A DNA stretch of 64,000 bases, from contig NZ_WBOM01000002.1 of NCBI RefSeq assembly GCF_008973755.1, positions 248,001 to 312,000 of the forward strand, written 5' to 3'. The stretch's first letter is position 1, and each line of letters begins with the position of its first letter. Under the pieces are notes generated by a model. It ran no database searches and was not told the origin of the DNA. It saw only the letters and a list, made by a program, of their open reading frames with translations. Origin of the DNA: Nitrincola alkalilacustris. GTDB lineage: Bacteria > Pseudomonadota > Gammaproteobacteria > Pseudomonadales > Balneatricaceae. The position numbers and the translations under genes were made by a program. Shown piece by piece: positions 35,593 through 46,720 of the stretch.

Positions 35593-38500
35593 ATGCGACA
35601 GGTTGCTAGTCGCCTGCTCTGGCTGCTGCTTATCCTGGGGCTGCTGATTGCTCTGTTGTTGGTGGTGGTTAGAATAGCGCTGCCTCAGGCAGATATTTAC
35701 AAGGATGTTCTGGCCCAGAAAGTCAGTGATCATCTGGGTATGAGTGTGACTATCGGCGCGATCGCTGGAGAGCTGGAGGGCCTGAATCCCGGTTTTACCC
35801 TGACAGATATCTCGATCGACAGTTTGTCACCAGAGCAGGCTCAGATTTCACTGATTGTCAGTGAACTGGATCTTAAACTCGACTTCTGGCGCAGTATAAA
35901 GTCCAGGGCGCCCGTATTTGAATTTCTCAACCTGTCAGAAACGGATCTGAGGTGGCAGGAGAAGCATGGACGCTGGTTACCGGACGGCGAGGCGAGTGAG
36001 GAAGAGAGTCTGCAGCCCTTGCTCAGGTTTCTTCTTCAGCAACCATCCATAACGGTGGAAAATCTGCATATTGGGTTGCAACCTGAACAGGGGAATCTGC
36101 AACTGATATCCCCGGTTAATGCACGTTTTGAGAGTACTGAGCATGAGTTTCAGGTCAGTGGCTCGATGCATATGCCGCTGCTGGGCAGTAACAATCAGAT
36201 ACGATTTGCATTGCAGGGTGGTGATGTTCCTCTTTCTGATCCTTTGCAGGGTGATCTCTCCTTCTATGTGAGTACGGATGCCTTAGGGCCTGAATTACTG
36301 CAGCTGTTTCCTCTCCCGGTCACTGTGAATGAACTCTCTCTGCAGACTGAGATCTGGGGTGACTGGCGCCATGGCCGGTTGAGCCACCTGCTGGGCAATA
36401 TCACGCTCGACAGACTGGAGCTGGACCTGGTGGATATGCCCGGAATTCAGAAAGCGGGCATGCAGATTGCCTTGATTCCTTCCGGCAGTGAACATCAATT
36501 GCAGATCAAGGATCTGGTGTTGCATAGTGGAGGTGCTGCGTTCAACTTGCCACTGCTGGTGGCTGATATTGGTCTGCATGAAGAGTCACCGGCTCTGCAT
36601 CATATCGGCATTCCGATGCTGGATCTTGGGGCAGTCCATCACTGGTTGCAGTTCCAGCCATTTTTGCCGCCCTTCCTGGATGACTTGCTGCTGACACTGG
36701 CACCTGAGGGAATACTGCGTAATATCAGGCTCGACTGGGACGACCCTGCTGATCTGATGAGCCTGAAGCTGGATGCTGATCTGGAAAACCTTGGTCTGTC
36801 TGCCTGGGATGAAGCACCGGCTGTCAGTGGTATCAATGGACGGCTGAAGGCCACCCTGACCGAGGGCGAGATTTACCTGCGCAGTGACGACTTCACCCTT
36901 TATTTCCCCGAACTCTATCCAGAGGGGTGGCGCTACGATAGTGCCGGTGGTGTGGTTAACTGGCGGATCGATGAAGAGGGGGTCAAGGTAGGCAGCGGAC
37001 TCCTGCGGCTGGCGGATGAGTATGTCAGCGGCGCGGGTCGATTCAGCATGGTAGTGCCTTTTGATAATCAGGAGCAGACTGAGCTGACCCTGATGATCGG
37101 CATGACCGGCAGTGACGCTCTGCAGACAGAGCGTTATACCCCTTTGCAGGAGGTGGGAGAAGAGCTTCATGCCTGGCTGGCGGAGTCGATCATGGGCGGT
37201 CATCTGAATCAGGGTGGCTTGTTGATTCATGGCGGCACGCGTAGATCTGCATCCCCCTCTCCGATGACTGTTCAGCTGTTTTTTGATATCGATCAGGCTG
37301 AATTCTCTTACCAGCCCGGGTGGCCGGCTGTTGAGGAGGGCGATCTGTTCATGCAACTGTACAATGATACGATGCGGATCGATATTCGTTCAGGCAGGAT
37401 TCGGGATACGAAAATTCACTCCGGCTGGGTCTATCTTCCCAGTGGTTCCGATCGTGTACACATCGCTGCGCAGCTTGAGGGCCCTGCCGGGGATCTTGAG
37501 TACTTTCTGAAACAGACACCTCTGCGTGATGAGATAGGCAACCCGCTTGATGAGTGGTCCCTGTCGGGTGAGTTGCAGACACAGCTGAATCTGCAGATAC
37601 CCTTGAATGGTCGTGATAATCCCGAAATAGATGCAGTATCTCAGGTGACATCGGGTCGTCTGGTATCAGAGCAGCAACGGCTCGATCTGAGCGAATTGAA
37701 AGGTGAGCTAACCTACAGTACTCAGCGTGGTCTACATGCTGAAGGGTTGGAAGGTCGCCTGTTTGGTGAGCGAATCCGCGGCAGTATTGATACTGAGGGT
37801 GATCAACTGGGAATCAGTCTGACCGGGCGTATTGACCCCGCGCGTATGCGTGAATGGACGGATGTCAGTTTGCTGCAGTTAATGACCGGAGTGACCGACT
37901 ACCACGCCCGGCTGCTGGTGTGTCCACAGCAACCGGATTGTTCGCGCTTGAGTATCAATACGCTGCTGCAGGGTGTGGCAGTGGATCTGCCGGCGCCTTA
38001 TGGCAAGCCCTCAGACACGGAGCGGCTGTTGGAGCTGTCGATACTGCTGGATCGTGATGAGCTGATGTTCAGCTATAGTGATCAGTTGCATGGTGTTTTT
38101 GATCTGCAGATGCCCTTGCGCGGACATGTTCATCTGGGGACTGACGGTGTGACCTTGCCGGCAGGTCCGGGAATAGTAGTGGATGGACAGATAGAGTACC
38201 TGTCAGAGCCTGTGATCAGATCCTTTTTGTCATCTTTCACAGATGCGGCTGATGTGGAGGCTAGCCATGCGGTTCTGAGCCGTCTGGCGCTGAAAATCGG
38301 GCGCTTCGAGGCACGAGGTGTCTCGATAGATGATCTCGTCCTGGTGCTGAGGCCTGCGCTGGGTGGTGGTTGGCAACTTCAGCTGGCAGCACCCAATATG
38401 ACGGGGCAGTTGTCTATACCAGAACATGATGGGCAGCTCTGGCGCCTGGATCTGGCACACTTTGCCCTGGTGGAGGGCATGCTGAGCGGTAAGGAAGAGG

Positions 38501-39366
38501 GCGTGCAGCCTGTGACTCCACTGTCGCCCGCAGATATTCCTGCCCTGGATATTCACGTCGCTGATCTGATAATTGGACAGAAGCCGATGGGCGAGTGGCG
38601 TTTGTCGCTCAGACCTGAGCGGGACCGGGTTGCGGTCAGGGGTATTGAAGGTGATCTACAACAGGTTCAGGTCAGGGGTGAGGCGACCTGGCACACTGGC
38701 AGCAGATCGAATACGGGGCTGACGCTGCGTATTGAGGGTGCCGATATCGGTGATGTGCTGGAGCGTTGGGGGTATGGCAGAGCGATTGAGACGGAGCGGA
38801 TTAACTCGGATATCCAGCTAGACTGGTCGGGAGCGCCCTGGGACTTTGAGTTGGCCCGCTTGTCGGGCGAGGTTACGCTGAATGCCGTCAATGGCCGGTT
38901 GATTGAGTCGGGCAACAGTGCAAATTTCCTGCGAGTTTTCGGCATTCTGAATCTGAATACTCTGTCCAGACGCTTACGCCTCGATTTCAGTGATCTGCTC
39001 AAGCGAGGAGTGGTATTTGATCAATTAACGGCTGATTACCGATTGGAACAGGGAATTGCACATACGCGCGCCCCGCTTCAGTTGACTGGGCCATCTGCGG
39101 TGATGGGGCTTGAAGGGTCGCTGGATCTGATCAATGAAACCGTAGATAAATCGATTGAAGTGCTGTTGCCGGTAAGCAGTAACCTGACTATTGGTGCCGC
39201 TTTGCTTGGGGCACCTCATGTGGCTGGTGCTCTGTTTATCATAGACAGAATTACAGGTGGAAGCCTTGAGAAACTGACGGCTATCCGCTATACCCTGACA
39301 GGTGACTGGGGAGATCCACAGATCCAGTTGATTACTCAGGAAGTTGATCACGCGATCGGGGGGTGA
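35593..39366 (+). CDS. yhdP: YhdP-family AsmA-like phospholipid transporter
   Basis: A 1257-residue giant envelope protein with an N-terminal membrane segment (LLWLLLILGLLIALLLVVV), a long DUF3971 beta-taco region and an AsmA_2-type C-terminal region. The ATG at 35593 has GGAG 6 nt upstream; TTG three bases earlier is not needed. YhdP, with TamB and YdbH, is thought to bridge inner and outer membranes and move phospholipids. It lies between rng and nit, as in Pseudomonas. Confidence 0.95.
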   Translation: MRQVASRLLWLLLILGLLIALLLVVVRIALPQADIYKDVLAQKVSDHLGMSVTIGAIAGELEGLNPGFTLTDISIDSLSPEQAQISLIVSELDLKLDFWRSIKSRAPVFEFLNLSETDLRWQEKHGRWLPDGEASEEESLQPLLRFLLQQPSITVENLHIGLQPEQGNLQLISPVNARFESTEHEFQVSGSMHMPLLGSNNQIRFALQGGDVPLSDPLQGDLSFYVSTDALGPELLQLFPLPVTVNELSLQTEIWGDWRHGRLSHLLGNITLDRLELDLVDMPGIQKAGMQIALIPSGSEHQLQIKDLVLHSGGAAFNLPLLVADIGLHEESPALHHIGIPMLDLGAVHHWLQFQPFLPPFLDDLLLTLAPEGILRNIRLDWDDPADLMSLKLDADLENLGLSAWDEAPAVSGINGRLKATLTEGEIYLRSDDFTLYFPELYPEGWRYDSAGGVVNWRIDEEGVKVGSGLLRLADEYVSGAGRFSMVVPFDNQEQTELTLMIGMTGSDALQTERYTPLQEVGEELHAWLAESIMGGHLNQGGLLIHGGTRRSASPSPMTVQLFFDIDQAEFSYQPGWPAVEEGDLFMQLYNDTMRIDIRSGRIRDTKIHSGWVYLPSGSDRVHIAAQLEGPAGDLEYFLKQTPLRDEIGNPLDEWSLSGELQTQLNLQIPLNGRDNPEIDAVSQVTSGRLVSEQQRLDLSELKGELTYSTQRGLHAEGLEGRLFGERIRGSIDTEGDQLGISLTGRIDPARMREWTDVSLLQLMTGVTDYHARLLVCPQQPDCSRLSINTLLQGVAVDLPAPYGKPSDTERLLELSILLDRDELMFSYSDQLHGVFDLQMPLRGHVHLGTDGVTLPAGPGIVVDGQIEYLSEPVIRSFLSSFTDAADVEASHAVLSRLALKIGRFEARGVSIDDLVLVLRPALGGGWQLQLAAPNMTGQLSIPEHDGQLWRLDLAHFALVEGMLSGKEEGVQPVTPLSPADIPALDIHVADLIIGQKPMGEWRLSLRPERDRVAVRGIEGDLQQVQVRGEATWHTGSRSNTGLTLRIEGADIGDVLERWGYGRAIETERINSDIQLDWSGAPWDFELARLSGEVTLNAVNGRLIESGNSANFLRVFGILNLNTLSRRLRLDFSDLLKRGVVFDQLTADYRLEQGIAHTRAPLQLTGPSAVMGLEGSLDLINETVDKSIEVLLPVSSNLTIGAALLGAPHVAGALFIIDRITGGSLEKLTAIRYTLTGDWGDPQIQLITQEVDHAIGG

Positions 39367-39369
39367 GTC

Positions 39370-40194
39370 ATGAAAGCAGGTGTCATTCAGATGGTATCTG
39401 GTGCCGAGCTGGAGCAGAACCTGAGCCAGGCAGAAAGGCTGATAGCTGAAGCTGCCCAGGCGGAGTGTACGCTGGCGCTATTGCCGGAGAATTTTGCCAT
39501 CTTTGACAGTCGGCAGATGCGCTCTGTTGCCGAGCTGGAGGATACAAAAGGCAGGCTGACCGAGTTTCTCATCCACTGCGCCAGGGTTTATGGTCTCTGG
39601 CTGGTGGGAGGGAGTATTCCGGCACTGCGCAATGAGTCCAATGAAGCGCTCGACCGGGGGCGGGTACGCAGCCGCAGCCTGGTGGTGGATAGTGATGGTG
39701 AGATCTGCTGCAGTTATGACAAACGCCATCTGTTTGATGTCGATGTGGGAGATGCACAGCAGGTGTATCGTGAATCCGACTGGATTGAGCCGGGTGGTGA
39801 TGAGGTTCAGGTAGTTGATACACCTGTTGGACGACTGGGGTTGAGCATCTGCTATGACCTGCGCTTTCCTGAGCATTATCAACGCCTGTTGGCTGCCGGT
39901 GCTCAGGTGATCAGTGTACCCTCTGCATTCACCTGGAAAACAGGCAAGGCACACTGGAAACTGTTGTTGCGGGCACGTGCCTGCGAAACCCAGTGCTATG
40001 TACTGGGAGCCAACCAGGGTGGGCGCCACAGTGAAACACGTGAGACCTGGGGACATTCGATGATTGTAGATCCCTGGGGGAAAGTGATCTCCAGCTGTAA
40101 ACGGGGGGCTGCGCTTGTTACGGCGGATATCGATCTTGATTACCTGACCGATATCAGGCAACGCATGCCGGTGCGGCAACACCGGCGTGACTGA
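39370..40194 (+). CDS. Carbon-nitrogen hydrolase, Nit1-like (deaminated glutathione amidase type)
   Basis: A 274-residue nitrilase-superfamily enzyme with the E-K-C triad: E in LLPENFA, K in CSYDKRHLFDVD, and C in LGLSICYDLRFPE. Position after yhdP and the Nit1-like KRHLFDVD motif favour repair of deaminated glutathione. In Pseudomonas the next gene is tldD; here the convergent darP follows with only 8 bases between. Confidence 0.92.
   Translation: MKAGVIQMVSGAELEQNLSQAERLIAEAAQAECTLALLPENFAIFDSRQMRSVAELEDTKGRLTEFLIHCARVYGLWLVGGSIPALRNESNEALDRGRVRSRSLVVDSDGEICCSYDKRHLFDVDVGDAQQVYRESDWIEPGGDEVQVVDTPVGRLGLSICYDLRFPEHYQRLLAAGAQVISVPSAFTWKTGKAHWKLLLRARACETQCYVLGANQGGRHSETRETWGHSMIVDPWGKVISSCKRGAALVTADIDLDYLTDIRQRMPVRQHRRD
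40165..40188. terminator. Possible hairpin at the nit 3' end
   Basis: A stem ATGCCGGTG/CACCGGCGT (one wobble) with a 6-nt loop lies in the last codons of the nit gene. There is no T-tract. It could slow either convergent transcript, but the evidence is only the stem. Confidence 0.3.
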
Positions 40195-40202
40195 TCCCGG
40201 AC

Positions 40203-40748
40203 TCAGCTTTCCAGAGTATCATCTTCCAGTTCGTCCATCTCGCGCAGGTAACGAAATAGCTTGCGCGCATGTGCTGGTGGCTTCTGCTGCTCTCTTTCAC
40301 GCTGGGCATTTCGGATCAACTGCCTGAGATGTTGGATATCACACTCGGGATAGGTCTCGATAAACGACTGCACAGTATTATTATCACCTGTAATAAGGCG
40401 TTCACGCCAGTTTTCCAGAGCATGAAACCGCTGGTTATGAGCCTGAGTGGAGGCATCAAACAGGTCCACAGCGGCCTGAATCGCTTCGCTGTCTTCGGTG
40501 CGCAGCAGCTTACCCAGATACTGCATATGCCGTTTCAGCGCGATATGAGAGCTGATACGCCTGCTCTCTTCAACCGCACGGCGCATATGTTCGCTCATCG
40601 GTACTTTCGCCAGTTGGTCAGGGCGCAGTTCAGACAACTGCTTGCCCAGCTCCTGAAGCGCATGCATCTGACGCTTGATCTCCGATTTACTGATCTCTTC
40701 GATATCGTCATGTTCGAGCTGTTCGTGTCCTGCCTTGCGTTTAATCAT
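40203..40748 (-). CDS. darP: Ribosome-associated protein DarP (YjgA, DUF615)
   Basis: A 181-residue, highly charged helical protein (SKSEIKRQMHALQELGKQL, then RHMQYLGKLLR) that acts late in 50S assembly. Family motifs and length are typical. It lies downstream of ptsO by 17 bases. The usual tldD/pmbA pair next to it in Pseudomonas is absent. Confidence 0.94.
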   Translation of the reverse strand: MIKRKAGHEQLEHDDIEEISKSEIKRQMHALQELGKQLSELRPDQLAKVPMSEHMRRAVEESRRISSHIALKRHMQYLGKLLRTEDSEAIQAAVDLFDASTQAHNQRFHALENWRERLITGDNNTVQSFIETYPECDIQHLRQLIRNAQREREQQKPPAHARKLFRYLREMDELEDDTLES

Positions 40749-40765
40749 CAGTCATTTTTCCAGAA

Positions 40766-41035
40766 TTATTCAGCTTCGTCGAAGCGGTTGTTGATCAATG
40801 TTTCCAACGCTTCGATCGCCAGTTGTTCATCCTCTCCATCAAGGTGAAAAATCAGCTCTGTACCCTGACTGGCCGCCAGCATCATCACCGCCATGATGCT
40901 CTTGCAGTCTGCAACTCGTCCAGCTTTCTCGACTTTTATGTCACAGGCATATTGGCTGGCAGTAGCCGTCAGCTTGGCGGCAGCTCGCGCGTGCAGGCCC
41001 AGCTTGTTAATGATGGTCAGGGAGGTTTTGATCAT
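40766..41035 (-). CDS. ptsO: Nitrogen-PTS phosphocarrier NPr
   Basis: An 89-residue HPr-like protein. The phosphorylated histidine is in LGLHARAAAKL, and the regulatory serine helix region CKSIMAVMMLAAS is present. It relays phosphate from PtsP to PtsN. It lies 31 bases after rapZ in the rpoN-hpf-ptsN-rapZ-ptsO series. Confidence 0.96.
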   Translation of the reverse strand: MIKTSLTIINKLGLHARAAAKLTATASQYACDIKVEKAGRVADCKSIMAVMMLAASQGTELIFHLDGEDEQLAIEALETLINNRFDEAE

Positions 41036-41066
41036 GTTGCTGTAGGGTTCTCTGGCTTGTCGGTGA

Positions 41067-41924
41067 TCAGGTCAGTTCGCGGTGGCGTACCTGCACATTA
41101 TCCATATGCTGACTGAAATGACCAGCAAGAGACTCGGCTATATACACGGAACGGTGTTGGCCACCGGTGCAGCCTATGCCGATGGTGAGGTAGCTGCGGT
41201 TGTCACGCGAGAAGCGCGGGATCCATTTTTCCAGGAAGCCGCGCAGATCATTCAGCATCTCCCGTACCTCTTCAGACTGCTCAAGGAATGTCTTGATCTC
41301 GGGGTCTCGGCCAGAATACTGGCGCAGCTCGGGTATCCAGTAGGGGTTCGGGAGAGCGCGAACATCAAAGGTGAAATCTACATCCAGCGGCAAACCATGC
41401 TTGAAGCCAAAGGATTGAAACTGAAGAGAAAGTGACTGCTCGGGTCTCTGGGCAACGCGCAGCTTGATAGTGTCGCGCAGTTCATAGAGTGTCAGTCTGG
41501 AGGTATCTATCCGGATGTCAGCCAGGCTGGCAATCGGCTCAAGCAGCAGTCGCTCCCTTTCGATCGCCTCCTTCAGGCCTGCACCACTGCTGGTCAGGGG
41601 GTGCTTGCGTCGTGTGGCATTGAAGCGTTTGAGCAAGGTGGCTTCAGCAGCATCAAGATAGATGACTTCGCTGCTGAGATCCGCAATCTGACTGATGTCG
41701 CGCAGAATATCCGGCACCTGACGCAGGTTGCTGACCAGGTTACGGGCATCAATACTGACAGCCAGACGCTCTGGACGATCAGGTGCCTGCAGCATCTGGT
41801 GGATGAGTTCGGGCAGGAGCAGGGCGGGAAGATTGTCGATACAGTAAAAATCGATATCTTCCAGTGCCTGCAGGGCGGTACTTTTACCCGAGCCGGAACG
41901 GCCGCTGAGGACGACCAGTTTCAT
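41067..41924 (-). CDS. rapZ: RNase adaptor protein RapZ
   Basis: A 285-residue protein with an N-terminal P-loop (GRSGSGKST, residues 8-16) and a C-terminal domain with GCTGGQHRSVYIAE. In enterics it delivers GlmZ/GlmY RNAs to RNase E to tune glucosamine-6-phosphate synthesis; the target here is unknown. It starts 3 bases after ptsN. Confidence 0.97.
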   Translation of the reverse strand: MKLVVLSGRSGSGKSTALQALEDIDFYCIDNLPALLLPELIHQMLQAPDRPERLAVSIDARNLVSNLRQVPDILRDISQIADLSSEVIYLDAAEATLLKRFNATRRKHPLTSSGAGLKEAIERERLLLEPIASLADIRIDTSRLTLYELRDTIKLRVAQRPEQSLSLQFQSFGFKHGLPLDVDFTFDVRALPNPYWIPELRQYSGRDPEIKTFLEQSEEVREMLNDLRGFLEKWIPRFSRDNRSYLTIGIGCTGGQHRSVYIAESLAGHFSQHMDNVQVRHRELT

Positions 41925-41927
41925 CCG

Positions 41928-42392
41928 CTAACTCCCGTTACCCGAGATAGCCACAAGAGCCTTATAAAGCGAATGGCTGTCGGTACAGTTACGCAGCGTT
42001 TCGCGTACGTCACTGTTGCTGAAAAGTTCGGCAATGCTGGCCAGGGTCTGAAGATGCTGAGCGGCTTCATTTTCCGGTACCAGCAGGCAGCACAGCAGAT
42101 CAACCGGGCGGTTGTCGATGGCATCAAAGTCTATAGGCTGCTCGAGTGTTATCAGAAGCGCCAGAGCCTGCTCACAACCGGGAAGGCGGCAGTGTGGAAT
42201 TGCCACACCATCACCTATCCCGGTGCTACCGAGTCTTTCGCGATTAAGCAGTCCACTGAAGATGTCTTCAGTTTCAAGCCCTTCGACCTGGTCAGCAAGG
42301 GTGTCGCTGGCCAGTTCGAGGACTCGTTTCTTGCTGGCCGCATCCATGTGGCATAGTGTTCTGGATTCGGTCAGCAGCTCGGAGATATGCAT
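41928..42392 (-). CDS. ptsN: Nitrogen-regulatory EIIA protein
   Basis: A 154-residue PTS EIIA-fold protein with the phosphorylation histidine in GVAIPHCRL. It ends the nitrogen phosphorelay and controls potassium transport and other targets by its phosphorylation state. It is followed closely by rapZ. Confidence 0.96.
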   Translation of the reverse strand: MHISELLTESRTLCHMDAASKKRVLELASDTLADQVEGLETEDIFSGLLNRERLGSTGIGDGVAIPHCRLPGCEQALALLITLEQPIDFDAIDNRPVDLLCCLLVPENEAAQHLQTLASIAELFSNSDVRETLRNCTDSHSLYKALVAISGNGS

Positions 42393-42420
42393 AGGTTAAT
42401 ATCGGTCGTTGGTTAATGGA

Positions 42421-42711
42421 TTATTTGAAAGACTTCATTTTTTCCTTGTGCTTGATAATCTGCCGATCAAGTTTATCAACCAGCCCATCAATTGCCGCGT
42501 ACATGTCATCCTGTTCGTCTGTTGCAAACAACTCACCTCCGGCAAGGTGAACATCAGCCTCCGCTTTCTGGCGCGTTTTTTCAACCGTAAGGATAACCTG
42601 TACATTGGTAATGTTATCGAAGTGGCGCTCCAGCTTTTCAAATTTCGTATGCACGTATGCGGTCAGTGAATCAGTCAGTTCCACATGATGGCCAGTGATA
42701 TTTATCTGCAT
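42421..42711 (-). CDS. hpf: Short ribosome hibernation promoting factor
   Basis: A 96-residue HPF/YfiA fold (MQINITGHHVELTDSL, then AAIDGLVDKLDRQIIKHKEK) that stabilises 100S ribosome dimers in stationary phase. The short form fits gammaproteobacteria with a separate RMF. It lies between rpoN and ptsN, the usual order. Confidence 0.96.
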   Translation of the reverse strand: MQINITGHHVELTDSLTAYVHTKFEKLERHFDNITNVQVILTVEKTRQKAEADVHLAGGELFATDEQDDMYAAIDGLVDKLDRQIIKHKEKMKSFK

Positions 42712-42765
42712 AAGGCTTCTCCTTGTTATCAGGCACGATAAGGGTTGTTCTGTGCCTGTTTGTTA

Positions 42766-44346
42766 TTAAAGCAAACGCTTGCGCTCATTAGAAGGTGGTA
42801 TGTTCAGCGCTTCGCGATATTTTGCGATAGTGCGCCTTGCCACGTTAATGCCCTGCTCTTTCAGTAGCTGAGCAATCTTGTTATCGCTCAGAGGTTTTGC
42901 ACTGTTTTCACCTGCAACCAGTTTTTTGATCAGGGCACGAATGGCGGTGGAGGATGCCCCTTCACCGTCTGCAGTCGTGACCTGACTGGAAAAGAAATAC
43001 TTGAGCTCAAAGATGCCGCGTGGCGTATGGATGAATTTTTGTGTGGTGACCCTGGAAATGGTGGATTCATGCATGGAAACAGCTTCCGCAATATCGTGTA
43101 GCACCATGGGCTTCATTGCCTCCTCGCCGAAATCCAGAAACTCCCGCTGTCGTTCTACAATCTCGCTGGCCACCTTAAGCAGAGTATCATTTCGGCTGAG
43201 AAGGCTTTTCAGGAACCAGCGTGCTTCCTGTAGATGACTTTTAAGATAGTTGTTATCGGCGCTGTTGTCAGCCCTGCGGATCAAATCAGCATATTGAGTG
43301 TTGATGCGAAGCTTTGGTGAGGTGTCGGGATTCAGAGTCACAATCCACTCGTCACGGTGCTTGCTGACAATCACATCAGGGATCACATATTCAGACTGGC
43401 TGGAGATGATACTGGAGCCCGGGCGCGGGTTCAGTGACTGAATCAGTGAAATGATCGACTGCAGATCTTCTTCCTTGACGCGCAGTTTGCGCATCAGGCT
43501 GCGATAGTCGTGGCTGGCCAGCAGCTGCAGATGGTCAGAGGCCAGCTTTATGGCTTCTTTGCACCAGGGTAAAGCCGTGCCAAACTGTTTGAGCTGGATG
43601 ATCAGGCACTCGCTGAGATCCCGAGCCGCCACGCCTGGTGGGTCGAACTGCTGTACGCGGTGCAGAACCGCTTCTATCTCATCCAGTTCGGCATCACTGA
43701 AATACTCTGGCTCCTGCTCCTTGAACTGCTCCAGCAGCTCTTCGGTCGATACTTTCAGGTAGCCATCCGTATCGATACCATCAATGATCGCCTCTGCGAC
43801 CATGCGATCGGTATCGCTCATGGGTGTCAGATTGAGTTGCCAGTGCAGATGGTCCTGCAGCGTATCTTCGCGGGTATCATTTTCATTATCCGGCCAGTCG
43901 TCGGAAGAGGAGGAACCGCTCTGCTGCTGGAAGGTGTCGTCCCAGCTGCTGTCTGTAGCCAGCTCAGAGGGTATCTGTTCACTCCACTCACTGTCGGTAT
44001 CCGGTCCGTCGAAGTTGTCTTCATTCTCGGGTTGGCGTTCATTATCGCTCGTGCTGGCCTTGTCGGCATTACCGGATAGCTGAAACTCGTCCTTATCTTC
44101 GAAACTTTTGCTGTCATAGCTGTCTTCATGCGCATCTTCATAAGAGGCTTCGTAGGCCTCCTCAATCGATACGACCTCTGGCTCATGCTCCTCTTCGCTG
44201 ACCTCCAGAAGTGGATTATTTTCCAGCGCCTGCTGTATCTCCTGCTGCAGATCAAGCGTCGACAGTTGCAACAGTCTGATCGCCTGCTGCAATTGAGGTG
44301 TCATCGTGAGATGCTGGCCAATCTTGAGATGTAACGCCTGTTTCAT
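42766..44346 (-). CDS. rpoN: RNA polymerase sigma-54 factor
   Basis: A 526-residue sigma-54. Region I is glutamine-rich ([17 protein letters not shown]). Region II is unusually acidic and long (about 55-170, many D, E and S). The core-binding and DNA-binding regions follow, and the RpoN box [10 protein letters not shown] is intact near the C-terminus. It controls nitrogen, motility and other activator-dependent promoters. It starts 43 bases after lptB. Confidence 0.98.
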   Translation of the reverse strand: MKQALHLKIGQHLTMTPQLQQAIRLLQLSTLDLQQEIQQALENNPLLEVSEEEHEPEVVSIEEAYEASYEDAHEDSYDSKSFEDKDEFQLSGNADKASTSDNERQPENEDNFDGPDTDSEWSEQIPSELATDSSWDDTFQQQSGSSSSDDWPDNENDTREDTLQDHLHWQLNLTPMSDTDRMVAEAIIDGIDTDGYLKVSTEELLEQFKEQEPEYFSDAELDEIEAVLHRVQQFDPPGVAARDLSECLIIQLKQFGTALPWCKEAIKLASDHLQLLASHDYRSLMRKLRVKEEDLQSIISLIQSLNPRPGSSIISSQSEYVIPDVIVSKHRDEWIVTLNPDTSPKLRINTQYADLIRRADNSADNNYLKSHLQEARWFLKSLLSRNDTLLKVASEIVERQREFLDFGEEAMKPMVLHDIAEAVSMHESTISRVTTQKFIHTPRGIFELKYFFSSQVTTADGEGASSTAIRALIKKLVAGENSAKPLSDNKIAQLLKEQGINVARRTIAKYREALNIPPSNERKRLL

Positions 44347-44389
44347 ATGCCAGTATTATCACTTGGGGTTAAACGGTGGATAAGGGTCA

Positions 44390-45115
<726 letters not shown>

Positions 45116-45117
45116 AA

Positions 45118-45630
45118 TCAGTTTCCGCTGTTTCTGGGTTGAATGACCATTTCGACACGCTGGCCACCACTTTCGCTGCCGAAAGCATCCACAATTGCCT
45201 GATCCATGTTGTACACGATTCGTTCACCGGTGAAGTTGTCGTTCCCCTGCACAACCCGCGCCTGATTGGTGATGGTGACCTGCTGCTGGGTAACATGGTA
45301 ATTCATGTTCTGGCCATAGGCCTTGGTCAGAGGCTGGCCTTCGCGGTGCTGCTGATGAAATTCGGCGGGGTTGCCGGTTGAGATGATGCGTTCTATCTCA
45401 CCGTCGGCCGAACGCCGCAGCTCTACACGATCTCCCAGTAGCAGCATGCTGCCCTGGCGTATCTCGACCCGACCTGTGTAGATGGTGACACCTGTCTGCT
45501 CATTCATGCTGGCCTGATCTGCACTGATGTAGATGGGCTCATTCTTGTCGCTTGGCAGGGCGTGTGCAGCCGGAGCCAAGAGAAAGCAGCTGCACAGACA
45601 CAGTAGTACCACTTGTTTAATGCTTGACAT
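45118..45630 (-). CDS. lptA: Periplasmic LPS-bridge protein
   Basis: A 170-residue OstA-fold protein with a signal peptide ([13 protein letters not shown]). It shows [19 protein letters not shown] and the repeated beta-jellyroll strands that form the LPS bridge between LptC and LptD. AGAGGT lies just before the ATG at 45630; it overlaps lptC by 14 bases. Confidence 0.96.
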   Translation of the reverse strand: MSSIKQVVLLCLCSCFLLAPAAHALPSDKNEPIYISADQASMNEQTGVTIYTGRVEIRQGSMLLLGDRVELRRSADGEIERIISTGNPAEFHQQHREGQPLTKAYGQNMNYHVTQQQVTITNQARVVQGNDNFTGERIVYNMDQAIVDAFGSESGGQRVEMVIQPRNSGN

Positions 45631-46183
45631 AAATACCTCTTACCTCTGATAGCAGCTCAACACGCCGTTCTCTGAACCATGCCTGCATACCAACGGCATC
45701 GGTACGGCTTTGGCCATCTGTAAAGGTGACAGCCGCCTCTGTCGAAGCGAAGTCCAGTGGCGGAAACAGAGCCAGAACGCTGGTTGTCATGATCATGGGT
45801 GTGCCTTGTACAGGATTATCAATAACCTGTACATCCCCTGCAAGCTCAATCTTGGTTTCGTCATCCAGCATCCATGCCTCATTTGCTGTGATTTCGAGCA
45901 GTGAACCATCTGCCCGAGGCTGGAGCAGGACCGGGCTTGTCAGCTGTGTCTGCTCTAAACCGGGCAGGTGACGAGCCAGAGGGCTGGTGATCTCCTGCTG
46001 TAACTGGCCATCAGAACCGTACATCTGTATACGGGCATCGCGGATGAAGAAGTCTACCTCATCCGGCAAGGGCGCCCTGTCTGGCGAGCTATCTGTCGGT
46101 ATGCCGAAAAAGCCCCAGAACAGGAGCAAGGGTATCATGATCAGCAGAGCCAGCAGAACACGAAGGCGAATCGAGGAGAACAC
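45617..46183 (-). CDS. lptC: LPS export protein LptC
   Basis: A 188-residue bitopic protein with one N-terminal membrane segment (LRVLLALLIMIPLLLFWGFFG) and a periplasmic jellyroll. It connects LptBFG to LptA. Sequence is weakly conserved, so the call rests on fold-level pattern plus position between kdsC and lptA. Confidence 0.93.
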   Translation of the reverse strand: MFSSIRLRVLLALLIMIPLLLFWGFFGIPTDSSPDRAPLPDEVDFFIRDARIQMYGSDGQLQQEITSPLARHLPGLEQTQLTSPVLLQPRADGSLLEITANEAWMLDDETKIELAGDVQVIDNPVQGTPMIMTTSVLALFPPLDFASTEAAVTFTDGQSRTDAVGMQAWFRERRVELLSEVRGIYVKH

Positions 46184-46720
46184 TTAGCGGTACTCCTCGA
46201 ACAGAGCATTGAGTTTGCCCTGTGCCGCCAGGATGATTTCGCAGAACTCTCGGGCGGCACCCTCTCCACCGCGGCGGCTGGTGCACCAGTCTGCTTCCTG
46301 ACGCACCAGTGCATGCCCATCGGGGACCGTGGCGCCAAAAGCCACAGTAAGGATGGCAGACAGATCTGGCAGATCGTCGCCTATGTAGGCCGTCGTGGCG
46401 GCAGAGTGCCCGGTGCTGGTCCAGATCTCCTTCAGTGCGGTCAGCTTATCTTCACGCCCCTGCATCAGATAGGTGATGCCGAGTGCTCTGGCTCGCAGCT
46501 CTACCTGAGGTGAGGTGCGGCCAGTGATGATCGCGGTTTCCAGCCCTGCTTGATGCAGTAGTTTTATACCCAGGCCATCCAGAGTATGGAAGGACTTGAT
46601 CTCCTGCCCGTTGGCCAGAAAATTAAGCTGACCGTTGGTGAGAATGCCGTCGACATCAAAAGCGACCAGATGAACCGATTTAAGCCGGTTGATCAAGGCT
46701 GAAGAGAGGTCATGAGTCAT
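46184..46720 (-). CDS. kdsC: Kdo-8-phosphate phosphatase
   Basis: A 178-residue HAD phosphatase of the C0 type. The nucleophile motif is FDVDGILTNG, then TGRTSPQVELRA and GDDLPDLSAI. It releases Kdo for lipid A core synthesis. It abuts lptC and overlaps kdsD by one base (TGATG). Confidence 0.96.
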   Translation of the reverse strand: MTHDLSSALINRLKSVHLVAFDVDGILTNGQLNFLANGQEIKSFHTLDGLGIKLLHQAGLETAIITGRTSPQVELRARALGITYLMQGREDKLTALKEIWTSTGHSAATTAYIGDDLPDLSAILTVAFGATVPDGHALVRQEADWCTSRRGGEGAAREFCEIILAAQGKLNALFEEYR